In this document: positions 51,776 through 60,457 of the stretch, in pieces
How positions within the stretch are numbered: the first letter of the stretch is position 1
Layout: each line of letters opens with the position of its first letter
Source: Nocardioides sp. GY 10113
Lineage (GTDB): Bacteria; Actinomycetota; Actinomycetes; Propionibacteriales; Nocardioidaceae
NCBI RefSeq assembly: GCF_004919105.1
Contig: NZ_STGK01000005.1
Location: 186,001-250,000 of the forward strand
Reading direction: 5' to 3'
Length of the DNA: 64,000 bases
Notes under the pieces: generated by a model
What the model was told of the DNA's origin: nothing
Seen by the model: the letters and a program-made list of their open reading frames with translations, nothing else
Database searches by the model: none
Translations under genes and position numbers: made by a program

Positions 51776-52549
51776 CTAGCCGAGCTCGTGCACCCCTGCC
51801 TTGAGCCGGACGCCGGTCGCACCGAGGGTCCGCGCCCCGGCGACCAAGGAGGCGATCGTGCGCGCCGCCGTGTCGTAGTCGAGCCCGTGGGGCGGACGGA
51901 TGTTGGAGACGCAGTTGCGAGCCGAGTCCTGGACACCAGGGCGCGGCTGCCAGGTCAGGTAGGCCCCGAGGCTGTCGCTGGCCGACAGCCCCGGCCGCTC
52001 CCCGATCAGCACCAGGAGCAGCCGCGCCCCGAGGGCCTGGCCCACGTGATCGCCGAGCGCGACCCGGGCCTGGGTCGCGATCACGGGCGGCGCCACGCGG
52101 GTGGCGGCGTCGAGCAGCGGCAACAGCGCGGCGAGCAGCGGCGCCGCGTGCGCCTCGACGGCGGCCGAGGAGAGCCCGTCGGCCACCACGACCGCGAGGC
52201 CCGGGTCGGCGTCCGGCGCCGGCGCGAGATCGGCGAGCGCGGCCAGCCCGGCGCGCCCGGGGGCCGGCACCCGGCCCAGGTCGGGCCGGGTGAGGTAGGT
52301 CGCGCGATCCGGCGCCGCCGAGGCCACGGTGCGCACCTCCCCCAGTCCGAGGGCGGACAGGTCCACGGCCAGGGCGCCCACGTCGACGGGCCGGTGCACG
52401 GCGTCCCGCGCCAGCGCATGCGCCGCACCGGCTTCGAGGACGGCGGCCGTGGTCAGCGCGTTCCCCGCGCGGCCCAGCCCGATCCGGGCCGGGGTAGCGC
52501 CCCGCAGGTGCGCCCAGAAGTCGTCCCCGCCCGCGCCCCCGCCGCTCAT
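51776..52549 (-). CDS. eutC: ethanolamine ammonia-lyase small subunit
   Basis: The 257 residues are shorter than the roughly 295 of enterobacterial EutC, mainly at the N-terminus. Family landmarks are TPARIGLGRAGNALTTAAVL, LAVVVADGLSSAAVEAHAAP, LVLIGERPGLSASDSLGAYL and RNCVSNIRPPHGLDYDTAAR. It completes the adenosylcobalamin-dependent lyase. Four-base overlap with eutB. No other eut or microcompartment shell genes are present. Confidence 0.92.
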   Translation of the reverse strand: MSGGGAGGDDFWAHLRGATPARIGLGRAGNALTTAAVLEAGAAHALARDAVHRPVDVGALAVDLSALGLGEVRTVASAAPDRATYLTRPDLGRVPAPGRAGLAALADLAPAPDADPGLAVVVADGLSSAAVEAHAAPLLAALLPLLDAATRVAPPVIATQARVALGDHVGQALGARLLLVLIGERPGLSASDSLGAYLTWQPRPGVQDSARNCVSNIRPPHGLDYDTAARTIASLVAGARTLGATGVRLKAGVHELG

Positions 52550-53946
52550 GCCAGCGCTCGCAGAGGGCTGGTGGCGGGGTCGACCGCCCGGACGCCACCG
52601 CCCGGGTCGAGCATGCCGAGGTCGGCCAACCACGACTCGAACTCCGGCGCCGCCCGCTTGCCCAACACCTTCCTGGCCGCGAGCGCGTCGTGGAACGAGG
52701 TCGACTGGTAGCCGAGCATCACGTCGTCGGCCCCGGGCACCGCGATCACGAAGGTGCAGCCGGCGACGCCCAGCACGGTGAGCAGGGTGTCCATGTCGTC
52801 CTGGTCGGCCTCGGCGTGGTTGGTGTAGCAGACGTCGACGCCCATCGGCAGCCCCAGCAGCTTGCCGCACAGGTGGTCCTCCAAGCCGGCCCGGACGATC
52901 TGCTTGCCGTCGTAGAGGTACTCGGGGCCGATGAAGCCGACCACGGTGTTGACCATGAACGGGTCGAAGGCCCGCGCCACGGCGTACGCGCGCACCTCCA
53001 GGGTCTGCTGGTCGACCGGGCGCCCGTCGGTGCCGAGGTGGGCGTCGGCCGAGAGCGCGGAGCCCTGGCCTGTCTCGAAGTACATGACGTTCTGCCCCAC
53101 GGAGCCGCGGCCCAGGGCGGTGGCCGCCTCGTGACCCTCGGCCAGCATCGCCAGCTCCACGCCGAACCCGGCGTTGGCGCCCTGGGTGCCGGCGATGGAC
53201 TGGAAGACCAGGTCGACCGGGTGCCCCTGCGCGATCAGGTCGATCGTGGTGGTCACATGGGTCAGCACGCACGACTGGGTCGGGATCCGGTAGCGCTCGC
53301 GCACCTCGTCGACCAGGTGCAGCAGGCGCGCCACGGTCGCCGGGTCGTCGGAGGCCGGGTTGATCCCGATCACGGCGTCCCCGCAGCCGAGCAGCAGGCC
53401 GTCCAGGATGCCGGCCGCGATCCCGGCCGGGTCGTCGGTCGGGTGGTTCGGCTGCAGCCGGGTGGAGAGCCGGCCGCGCAGGCCGAGGGTCGACCGGAAG
53501 GCCGTGGTCACCTCGGTCGCCGCGCCCACCGCGATCAGGTCCTGGTTGCGCATCAGCTTCGAGACCGCCGCCACCATCTCCGGCGTCAGCCCCGGAGCGA
53601 CGGCGGCCAGCGCGGCGCTGGCGCCGTCGTCAGCGGCCGTGGTCAAGAGCCACTCGCGCAGCCCGCCGACCGTCAGGTGGGCGATCGGCGCGAATGCTGC
53701 CGGGTCGTGGCTCTCGAGGATGAGACGGGTCACCTCGTCGCTCTCCGGTGGCACCACGTGCTCGTTGAGGAAGGTGGTCAGCGGGAGGTCGGCGAGTGCC
53801 CACCGGGCCGCGGCCCGTTCGGCGTCGCTCTCCGCCGCGCATCCGGCGAGCACGTCGCCCGAGCGGAGCGGGGTCGCCTTGGCGAGGAGGTCGACGAGGC
53901 CGTCGAAGACGTAGGTGTGACCGTGCAGGGTGTGCTGGTACCTCAC
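52546..53946 (-). CDS. eutB: ethanolamine ammonia-lyase large subunit
   Basis: The 466 residues, near the family's usual length, catalyse adenosylcobalamin-dependent conversion of ethanolamine to acetaldehyde and ammonia. Landmarks are RLQPNHPTDDPAGIAAGILD, LLLGCGDAVIGINPASDDPA, VFQSIAGTQGANAGFGVELA, MYFETGQGSALSADAHLGTD and FIGPEYLYDGKQIVRAGLED. GTG at 53946 begins VRYQHTLHG, the normal start. A GlnR-like box precedes it. It opens the large amine cluster; acetaldehyde dehydrogenase and reactivase genes are not in the window. Confidence 0.95.
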   Translation of the reverse strand: MRYQHTLHGHTYVFDGLVDLLAKATPLRSGDVLAGCAAESDAERAAARWALADLPLTTFLNEHVVPPESDEVTRLILESHDPAAFAPIAHLTVGGLREWLLTTAADDGASAALAAVAPGLTPEMVAAVSKLMRNQDLIAVGAATEVTTAFRSTLGLRGRLSTRLQPNHPTDDPAGIAAGILDGLLLGCGDAVIGINPASDDPATVARLLHLVDEVRERYRIPTQSCVLTHVTTTIDLIAQGHPVDLVFQSIAGTQGANAGFGVELAMLAEGHEAATALGRGSVGQNVMYFETGQGSALSADAHLGTDGRPVDQQTLEVRAYAVARAFDPFMVNTVVGFIGPEYLYDGKQIVRAGLEDHLCGKLLGLPMGVDVCYTNHAEADQDDMDTLLTVLGVAGCTFVIAVPGADDVMLGYQSTSFHDALAARKVLGKRAAPEFESWLADLGMLDPGGGVRAVDPATSPLRALA

Positions 53947-53970
53947 GCTCGCGGAGCGTAGGTGGCCATT

Positions 53971-53986
53971 GTTTCCGGCTTGTGTT
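53971..53986 (-). promoter_or_regulatory. candidate GlnR box upstream of eutB
   Basis: On the minus strand AACAC, six bases, GAAAC matches the second GlnR half-site exactly and keeps the AC-N9-AC core; the first half-site is weak. It lies 25-40 bases before the eutB start, in the divergent gap with the alpha/beta hydrolase. Confidence 0.4.
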
Positions 53987-54021
53987 CCCACGGCTTCGGG
54001 CCCGTGCGGCAGACTGGCGGG

Positions 54022-55014
54022 GTGAGCAGCGACAGCCCCCGGAGCCCGCTCGGCCTCCGCGACGTTCTCAGCCTGCCCGACGTGCTCGGCGATCCGTGGA
54101 CCGCCGAGACCCTGCCGCTCGCGCCGGACGAGGAGGGCGAGGTCGTCGCCACGCTCGTCCACCGGTCCACCGGAACGGCCACCGACCGCGCCCTGCTGCA
54201 CGTCCATGGCTTCTCCGACTACTTCTTCCAGACGGCGTACGGCGAGTGGTGGCTGGAGCGGGACCACGACATGTACGCACTGGACCTGCGCAAGTACGGC
54301 CGCTCCCTGCGCCCGCACCAGTCGCCGACCTACGTGGACGACCTCGAGGCCTACTTCGAGGAGCTCGACGCCGCCTGGGAGCGGATCACCGTCCGCGACG
54401 GCCACACCCAGGTCGTGCTGGCCGGGCACTCCACCGGCGGCCTGATCGTCGCGCTCTGGGCGGACTCGCGGCGGCCGGTCGAGCTGGCCGGTCTGCTGCT
54501 CAACTCGCCCTGGCTGGACCTGCAGGGTCCGGCGGTGCTGCGCACCTGGGCCGCCGGCAAGGCGCTGGACCGCGCCGGTCGCAAGCGGCCGATGCGCGAG
54601 CTGACCCGCGACGTCACCGGCTTCTACGCGCGCAGCCTGCACCGCGACCACGAGGGCGAGTGGGACTTCGACTTCGAGTGGAAGCCGTTCGGCTCGTTCC
54701 CCGTGCGGCTCGGCTGGCTGCGCGCGATCCGCGAGGGCCACGCCCGGCTCCAGGCCGGCCTGTCCGTGCCGGCGCCGGTGCTCGTGCTCTCCTCCGACCG
54801 CAGCTCGTGGCCCAAAGAGATGAACGAGGACATCTTCCGCACCGACATCGTCCTCGACGTGCGCCACATCCGGCGCTGGTCGGTCGCGGTCGGCCGGCAC
54901 GTCACCTACGTCGCCATCCCGGGCGCGATCCACGACGTGATCCTCTCCCGCAAGGCCGCGCGGGAGCGCGCCTACGACGAGATCGACCGCTGGCTGCGCG
55001 CCTACGTCCTGTAG
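54022..55014 (+). CDS. alpha/beta hydrolase (serine aminopeptidase S33-like lipase)
   Basis: This 330-residue cytosolic hydrolase has LLHVHGFSDYFFQTAYGEWW (oxyanion region, about 60-79), MYALDLRKYGRSLRPHQSPT, the nucleophile elbow VLAGHSTGGLIVAL (Ser near 138), the acid region VLVLSSDRSSWPKE and the His in GAIHDVILS. It resembles monoacylglycerol-lipase or lysophospholipase types. Divergent from eutB; no functional link is evident. GTG at 54022 follows GGCGGGG; an upstream ATG is possible. Confidence 0.85.
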   Translation: MSSDSPRSPLGLRDVLSLPDVLGDPWTAETLPLAPDEEGEVVATLVHRSTGTATDRALLHVHGFSDYFFQTAYGEWWLERDHDMYALDLRKYGRSLRPHQSPTYVDDLEAYFEELDAAWERITVRDGHTQVVLAGHSTGGLIVALWADSRRPVELAGLLLNSPWLDLQGPAVLRTWAAGKALDRAGRKRPMRELTRDVTGFYARSLHRDHEGEWDFDFEWKPFGSFPVRLGWLRAIREGHARLQAGLSVPAPVLVLSSDRSSWPKEMNEDIFRTDIVLDVRHIRRWSVAVGRHVTYVAIPGAIHDVILSRKAARERAYDEIDRWLRAYVL

Positions 55015-55016
55015 CG

Positions 55017-55060
55017 CGAGTCGGTCACAAGCACCGGCCGAGTCGGTCACAGGCACCGGC
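55017..55060. repeat. two tandem 22-base repeats
   Basis: Two copies (21 of 22 bases identical) beginning CGAGTCGGTCACA and ending GCACCGGC directly follow the hydrolase stop. A partial inverted copy (CCGACTCG) comes shortly after. Probably a terminator-associated or slippage repeat. Confidence 0.65.
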
Positions 55061-55130
55061 CGAAACGGCCGACTCGACCGGTCCCCACCACCCATTCGGG
55101 CGGTCGTGACGACCCACTCGCGGGGTGTGG

Positions 55131-55919
55131 TCAGGCGAGCAGCACGACGAGGGCGACCAGCCCGACGACGACGATCACCGCGCGCAGCAGCAACGGCGGC
55201 AGGCGGCGGCCCACCGCGGCGCCGAGGAACCCGCCGATCACGGCGCCCACGCCGATCAGCAGCACGAGGAGCCAATCCACCTCCGCCTGGGTGCCCAGCA
55301 GGTCGAGGCCGGCGACCACCACGAACAGCACGCCCGCGACGCCGTTGACGGCCGCCACCAGCACGTTCTTCAGGGCGTTGAGCCGCTGCAGCGCGTCGCT
55401 GAGGCCGATGCCGAGCACGGCCATCAGGATCACGCCCTGCGCTGCGCCGAAGTAGCCGCCGTAGACACCGGAGCCGAAGGTCGCCACCGGCAGCCACCAG
55501 GCGCCACGGTCACCGTCCCGGCCCCGTGCCTCCTCCCGCGCGGCCACCCAAGCGGACAGCCGCGGCTGGACCACCACCAGCACCAGGCCCAGGGCGATCA
55601 GGAACGGCACCACCGCCTCGAACGCCCCCGCGGGCAGCACCAGGAGCAACAGCGCCCCGGTGGCACCGGCCGGCACCGAGACCAGCAGGAGGCGGCGTAC
55701 CCGCTGCCGCTGGCCGACCAGCTCGCGGCGGTACCCCACCGCTCCCGCGACCGAGCCCGGCACCAGGCCGAGGCTGTTGGACACGTTGGCCGTCAGCGGC
55801 GGTACGCCGAGCGCGAGCAGCGTCGGGAAGGTGATCAGCGTGCCCGACCCCACGACGGCGTTGATCATCCCCGCCCCGACCCCGGCAACCAGGACCGCGA
55901 CGGCGTCGAGCGGACTCAC
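55131..55919 (-). CDS. TauE/SafE-family sulfite exporter-like transporter
   Basis: This 262-residue membrane protein has about eight spans in two related halves. It starts with DAVAVLVAGVGAGMINAVVG and GSGTLITFPTLLALGVPPL, the family's first repeat, and has FGSGVYGGYFGAAQGVILMA as the second. It moves sulfite, sulfoacetate or related anions; substrate not determinable. The GTG start overlaps the SPFH gene by four bases. Confidence 0.88.
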   Translation of the reverse strand: MSPLDAVAVLVAGVGAGMINAVVGSGTLITFPTLLALGVPPLTANVSNSLGLVPGSVAGAVGYRRELVGQRQRVRRLLLVSVPAGATGALLLLVLPAGAFEAVVPFLIALGLVLVVVQPRLSAWVAAREEARGRDGDRGAWWLPVATFGSGVYGGYFGAAQGVILMAVLGIGLSDALQRLNALKNVLVAAVNGVAGVLFVVVAGLDLLGTQAEVDWLLVLLIGVGAVIGGFLGAAVGRRLPPLLLRAVIVVVGLVALVVLLA

Positions 55920-57058
55920 GCGCGGGGCGCCTCCGGGCCCTGCTCGTCGGTGGCGTCGGTGGCGGGACCGGTCTCGGGCGGGTGGCTCGGCGCAGCGGTC
56001 GGGTGGGCCGGCAGGGCGGCGCTCTGGGCCTCCTCGATCGCCTTCGCGACCGCGTCCTGGGCCGCCTTCAGCTCCTCGGCCGACTGCTGCGCGACCTCCG
56101 GCTCCTCGGGCCCGAGGTCGACGCGGGTGCGCGGACCCTCGACCTCCTGCGGGATCCCCGGGAGGTTGTTGATCGTGGAGCTCAGCCCCTTGAGAGCGTC
56201 GCCGAACTCGCTGGGGATGATCCACAGCTTGTTGGCCTCGCCGTCGGCGATCTTCGGCATCATCTGCAGGTACTGATAGGCCAGCAGCGACTGGTCCGGC
56301 TGGCCGTCGTGGATCGCCTGGAAGACGGTCTGGATGGCCTGTCCCTCACCCTGGGCCCGCAGGATCGCGGCCTCCCGGTCGGCCTGCGCGCGCAGGATCG
56401 TGGACTCCCGTGCGCCCTCGGCGCTGAGGATCGCGGACTGCTTGTTTCCCTCGGCGGTGAGGATGGCGGACTGCCGCTGCCCCTCGGCGGTCAGGATCGA
56501 GGCGCGCTTGTCCCGGTCCGCGCGCATCTGCTTCTCCATCGCGTCCTTGATGGAGGCGGGCGGGTCGATGCTCTTGATCTCGACCCGGTTCACGCGGATG
56601 CCCCACTTGCCGGTGGCCTCGTCGAGCACGCCGCGCAGTCCGGAGTTGATCTGGTCGCGGCTGGTCAGCGTCTGCTCCAGGTCCATGCCACCGATGATGT
56701 TGCGCAGCGTGGTCATGGTGAGCTGCTCGATCGCGGAGATGTAGTTCGCGATCTCGTACGTCGCCGCGACCGCGTCGGTGACCCGGAAGTAGATCACCGT
56801 GTCGATGTCGACCGACAGGTTGTCCTCGGTGATCACCGGCTGCGGCGGGAAGCTGACCACCTGCTCGCGCAGGTCGACCCGGTGGCGCACGTTGTCGATG
56901 AACGGCATCACGAAGTTCAGGCCCGCGGACAGCGTCACCTTGTACTTGCCGAAGCGCTCCACCACGCCGGCGCGCGCCTGCGGGATGACCTGAACCGTCT
57001 TGTTGAGGGTGACCACCACCAGCAGGAACAGCAGGGCCAGCAGAATCCAGCCGATCAC
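55916..57058 (-). CDS. SPFH/band 7 (stomatin-like, QmcA-type) membrane protein
   Basis: The 380 residues have an N-terminal membrane anchor (about 3-22, GWILLALLFLLVVVTLNKTV), the SPFH domain (about 25-185, IPQARAGVVERFGKYKVTLS, FVMPFIDNVRHRVDLREQV) and an Ala/Glu-rich coiled region (about 185-260) with repeated AEGxxxSAIL units (ILTAEGNKQSAILSAEGARE). It forms oligomeric membrane scaffolds. It overlaps NfeD by four bases, the usual SPFH-NfeD partnership, and is followed by the TauE-like gene. Confidence 0.92.
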   Translation of the reverse strand: MIGWILLALLFLLVVVTLNKTVQVIPQARAGVVERFGKYKVTLSAGLNFVMPFIDNVRHRVDLREQVVSFPPQPVITEDNLSVDIDTVIYFRVTDAVAATYEIANYISAIEQLTMTTLRNIIGGMDLEQTLTSRDQINSGLRGVLDEATGKWGIRVNRVEIKSIDPPASIKDAMEKQMRADRDKRASILTAEGQRQSAILTAEGNKQSAILSAEGARESTILRAQADREAAILRAQGEGQAIQTVFQAIHDGQPDQSLLAYQYLQMMPKIADGEANKLWIIPSEFGDALKGLSSTINNLPGIPQEVEGPRTRVDLGPEEPEVAQQSAEELKAAQDAVAKAIEEAQSAALPAHPTAAPSHPPETGPATDATDEQGPEAPRA

Positions 57059-57528
57059 GGGATCTCCTTCTCGTCAGTGGGAGCGGGCAGGGTGCGCGGG
57101 CGCACGTGCGCCGTCGCTCCGAGGATCGCGACGACCTCGACCTGCTCGCCGATCTCCAGGGGGTCGTCGGCCGACGCGGTCCAGATCTCTCCATCCAGAC
57201 GCACACGACCCGGGTGCAGGGAGGTGATCGGCTCGGTCACCACCGCCGGCAGTCCGATCAGTCGGGCGTTGCCGAAGCTCAGCTCGGGGCCGCCGTGCAG
57301 CCGGCGCGCCAGCGACGGCCGGACCACGGCGAGCATCGCGACGGAGACCCCCGACGCGACGAGTGCGCTGAGCACCACGGAGTCGGTGGCCAACGCGGTG
57401 CCCATGCCGGCCAGCGCGCCGACCGCGAGCATCGCCAGGAACAGGTCCAGGGAGAACATCTCGGCGATGGTGAACAGGATCGCGACGCCGAGCCACGTCT
57501 GCCACAGGTGCTCGCCTATCCAGTCCAT
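57055..57528 (-). CDS. NfeD-family membrane protein
   Basis: The 157 residues have three to four membrane spans (about 10-75, WLGVAILFTIAEMFSLDLFL, MLAVGALAGMGTALA) and a C-terminal OB-fold domain (about 90-150, VVTEPITSLHPGRVRLDGEI with WTA, then QVEVVAILGATAHVRP). This is the short NfeD1b type without the ClpP-like protease domain. It works with the SPFH protein encoded immediately downstream. Confidence 0.9.
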   Translation of the reverse strand: MDWIGEHLWQTWLGVAILFTIAEMFSLDLFLAMLAVGALAGMGTALATDSVVLSALVASGVSVAMLAVVRPSLARRLHGGPELSFGNARLIGLPAVVTEPITSLHPGRVRLDGEIWTASADDPLEIGEQVEVVAILGATAHVRPRTLPAPTDEKEIP

Positions 57529-57569
57529 GCTCCGACCCTATCGGCGAGGCGATGACCGCGCCGGATGTT

Positions 57570-58361
57570 TCAGGCCCGGCGCCGCCGGCGCGCCGACCAG
57601 CGCCCCTCGTGCTGCTCCACCACCAACGGCATCCCGAACGTGGCGGACAACGTGGTCGCGTTCAGCGTCGACTCGATCGGACCGGCATCCACCACCGCGC
57701 CGTCGCGGAGCATCAGCACATGGGTGAACCCGGGCGGGATCTCCTCCACGTGGTGCGAGACCAGCACCGTCGCCGGTGACTCCGGGGCGTAGGCGAGCAC
57801 CGACAGCGTCGAGACCAGGTCCTCGCGGCCACCGAGATCCAGGCCCGCCGCCGGCTCGTCCAGGAGCAGCAGCTCCGGGTCGGTCATCAGGGCCCGCGCG
57901 ATCAGCACGCGCTTGCGCTCGCCCTCCGAGAGGGTGCCGAACGTCCGTTCGGCCATGCGGGTGACCCCGAGCTCCTGCATCAGGTCCTCGGCGCGCTTGA
58001 GGTCCAGGTCGTCGTACTGCTCGCGCCACCGGCCCAGGACGGCGTACGACGCGGACATGACCACGTCGCGGACCAGCTCGCCCCGGGGCACCTGCTCGCC
58101 CAGCGCCGCGCTGGTCACGCCGATCCGCGGCCGCAGCTCGAACACGTCGACCGTGCCGAGCAGCTCGCCGAGGATGCCGACGGCGCCGTCGGTCGGGTGG
58201 ATCTGCGCGCCGGCGACCTGCAGCAGCGTGGTCTTCCCGGCGCCGTTCGGGCCGAGCACCACCCATCGCTCGCCCTCGCGGACGACCCAGCTCACCCGGT
58301 CCAGCAGGGTGGCGCGGCCACGCCGCACGCTGACTTCGGCGAGTTCGAGGACTGCGGACAT
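57570..58361 (-). CDS. stand-alone ABC transporter ATP-binding protein
   Basis: The 263 residues show Walker A VLGPNGAGKTTLLQ (about 35-48), a signature FGTLSEGERKRVLIARALMT (about 140-159), Walker B LLLLDEPAAGLDLGG and the His switch LVSHHVEEIPPGF. No permease gene is adjacent, so it is an orphan ATPase; similar proteins are annotated as YlmA-like. Divergent from the unknown gene upstream of serB. Confidence 0.87.
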   Translation of the reverse strand: MSAVLELAEVSVRRGRATLLDRVSWVVREGERWVVLGPNGAGKTTLLQVAGAQIHPTDGAVGILGELLGTVDVFELRPRIGVTSAALGEQVPRGELVRDVVMSASYAVLGRWREQYDDLDLKRAEDLMQELGVTRMAERTFGTLSEGERKRVLIARALMTDPELLLLDEPAAGLDLGGREDLVSTLSVLAYAPESPATVLVSHHVEEIPPGFTHVLMLRDGAVVDAGPIESTLNATTLSATFGMPLVVEQHEGRWSARRRRRA

Positions 58362-58405
58362 GGCGGCAACCCTAACGGGGCGCCGCGGCGTATCGTCACC
58401 GACTC

Positions 58406-59170
58406 GTGGACGCCTACTCCGACACCCCCGACGACCCGCTGCCCCGGGCTGGGCGCCTCGCCTGGTGGGGCACCGCCTGGCTGCGCGGTGACATCGGCCC
58501 CGACGACCTGCTGGACGCCGTGACCGGGTCCGACGTCGCGCACCTTGTGGTCGGCGCGCCGGCCGGCGCCGCGGGGCTGGTTCCGCTGCTGGCCGACGCC
58601 CGCGACCGCGGCGCGACGGCCGTCGGTGCCGCGTTCCCCGCCGCCGGCGACCCGATCGGCGTGCGCGGGCCCGCGCCGTTCACCGCCGCCGCCGTCGAGG
58701 CCGGGGAGGCCGCGCTGCTGCTCGGCGCCGAGGAGGCCCTGGTGCCCACCGTCGTGGGCCGCGCGGTCGAGTGGGTGCGGCACCCGGCGGCCCGGCGGCC
58801 CCCGCCGGACCTCGGCGAGGCCGACCGGGCGCTCCGCTCGGCGGTGCTGGACGCCGCGAACGGCCTGGCCGACCTCGACGTCGCCGCCTGGAGCCCGGAG
58901 ATCGCCGACGAGCTGCACGACCTGAGGCACGGCACCGGGCTGGTCGCGCCCCCCGGCGTACCTGACGCGTGCCGGGCGCTCGCCGGGCGAGCCATCCACC
59001 TGCAGGACGTCATCGCGCTGGCACTGGAGTCCGAGGGCGGCGCGCTCAGCCTCGGCGAGATCGAACGCCGCCGGGCGCTGCTGGCGCCGCTCGAACGCGC
59101 CGTGCGGGCCGCGTTGACGGCAGCCTGCTCCCCCGACGGCTGGCCGCCGGCGATAGCCTCCCCCCGATGA
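58406..59170 (+). CDS. conserved actinobacterial protein of unknown function
   Basis: This 254-residue soluble, Ala-rich protein has no signal peptide. It contains RLAWWGTAWLRGDIGPDDLL at about 17-36 and a helical remainder; no catalytic motif or Cys pair. It overlaps serB by ATGA, so the two are cotranslated. I do not recognise a named family; conservation next to serB in relatives would be the clue to function. Confidence 0.65.
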   Translation: MDAYSDTPDDPLPRAGRLAWWGTAWLRGDIGPDDLLDAVTGSDVAHLVVGAPAGAAGLVPLLADARDRGATAVGAAFPAAGDPIGVRGPAPFTAAAVEAGEAALLLGAEEALVPTVVGRAVEWVRHPAARRPPPDLGEADRALRSAVLDAANGLADLDVAAWSPEIADELHDLRHGTGLVAPPGVPDACRALAGRAIHLQDVIALALESEGGALSLGEIERRRALLAPLERAVRAALTAACSPDGWPPAIASPR

Positions 59171-60393
59171 ACGCCACGCCTGCCGCCAGCGAGACGCTGC
59201 TGATCACGGTGACCGGGACCGACCGCCCCGGGATCACCTCCTCGGTCTTCGGCACGCTGGCCGCCGCCGGCGTCACCGTCGTCGACCTCGAGCAGATGGT
59301 CATCCGCGGCCGACTGGTGCTCGGCGTGCTGGTGAGCGCCCCGCGGGACGCCGCCCGCCTGCGTGCGGCGCTGGACGCGACCGCGTCCGACCTCGGGGTG
59401 AGCATCCACGTCGAGCGCGGCTCGGGAGACGACGGCGGCCGGCCCGACGGGCGGACCCACGTCACCGTCATCGGCTCCCCGCTGCGCGCAGGAGCCATGG
59501 CGGCGGTCGCCGGCCGGATCGCCGACGCCGGCGGCAACATCGACCGCATCGAGCGGATGGCGCGCTACCCCGTGACCGCGATCGAGCTGCACGTGTCCGG
59601 CGCGGCGCCGGACACGCTGCGGACCCTGCTCGCCTCCGAGGCGGCGGAGAACGACTTCGACGTGGCGGTGCAGCCGGCCTCCATCCTGCGCCACGGGGTG
59701 CGGCTGATCGTGATGGACGTCGACTCCACGCTGATCCAGGGCGAGGTCATCGAGATGCTCGCCGAGCACGCCGGACACGGAGCGGAGGTCGCCGAGGTCA
59801 CGGAACGGGCGATGCGCGGCGAGCTGGACTTCGCGGAGTCGCTGCGCGCCCGGGTCGCCCTGCTCGAGGGGCTCGACGCCGGCGTGCTGGACGAGGTCTA
59901 CGCCAAGATCGTGATCAACCCCGGCGCCCGCACGCTGGTGCGAACCCTGCGGCGGCTCGGCTACCGCTTCGCCATCGTCTCCGGCGGCTTCAGCCAGATC
60001 ACCGACCGGCTCGCTGCCGACCTCGGCATCCACCGGGCGCGCGCCAACACGCTGGAGATCGTCGACGGCCGGCTCACCGGGCGCGTGGTCGGCGCGATCG
60101 TCGACCGGGCAGGGAAGGCCGACGCCCTCCGCGAGTTCGCCGCAGAGCTCGGCATACCGGAGGCGGCGACGATCGCCATCGGCGACGGCGCCAACGACCT
60201 CGACATGCTCGCCGCGGCCGGCCTGGGCATCGCCTACAACGCCCGGCCCGTCGTCCGCGACGCCGCCGACACCTCGCTGAACGTGCCCTACCTGGACGCG
60301 ATCATGTACCTGCTCGGGATCACCCGGGAGGAGATCGAGGCCGCCGACGCCGCCGCCGGGTTCACCACACCGTCGCCGCCGCTGGAGGCCTGA
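59167..60393 (+). CDS. serB: phosphoserine phosphatase with N-terminal ACT domains
   Basis: The 408 residues have two ACT-type regulatory domains (about 10-85 and 98-170; ITVTGTDRPGITSSVFGTLA, THVTVIGSPLRAGAMAAVAG) and a HAD phosphatase domain. Motif I is LIVMDVDSTLIQGEVIEMLA (nucleophile Asp, about 180), then IVSGGFSQITDRLAADL (motif II Ser) and GDGANDLDML (motif IV). It removes phosphate from phosphoserine in serine synthesis; the ACT domains probably bind serine. Confidence 0.94.
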   Translation: MNATPAASETLLITVTGTDRPGITSSVFGTLAAAGVTVVDLEQMVIRGRLVLGVLVSAPRDAARLRAALDATASDLGVSIHVERGSGDDGGRPDGRTHVTVIGSPLRAGAMAAVAGRIADAGGNIDRIERMARYPVTAIELHVSGAAPDTLRTLLASEAAENDFDVAVQPASILRHGVRLIVMDVDSTLIQGEVIEMLAEHAGHGAEVAEVTERAMRGELDFAESLRARVALLEGLDAGVLDEVYAKIVINPGARTLVRTLRRLGYRFAIVSGGFSQITDRLAADLGIHRARANTLEIVDGRLTGRVVGAIVDRAGKADALREFAAELGIPEAATIAIGDGANDLDMLAAAGLGIAYNARPVVRDAADTSLNVPYLDAIMYLLGITREEIEAADAAAGFTTPSPPLEA

Positions 60394-60457
60394 CGCCGCG
60401 GCCGAACACGTCCGGCCGTCGAACCGCGTCGACTCCGGGTCAGCCGGGTCAGCCGGG

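Noticed and set aside
51257..53946. Ethanolamine-utilisation microcompartment
   Set aside because: No shell proteins, EutA, EutE or EutG are encoded nearby; only eutB, eutC and a cupin are present.
55017..55060. Tandem 22-base repeat as an att or iteron site
   Set aside because: Only two copies, no recombinase or replication gene nearby; position after a stop codon fits a terminator-associated repeat.
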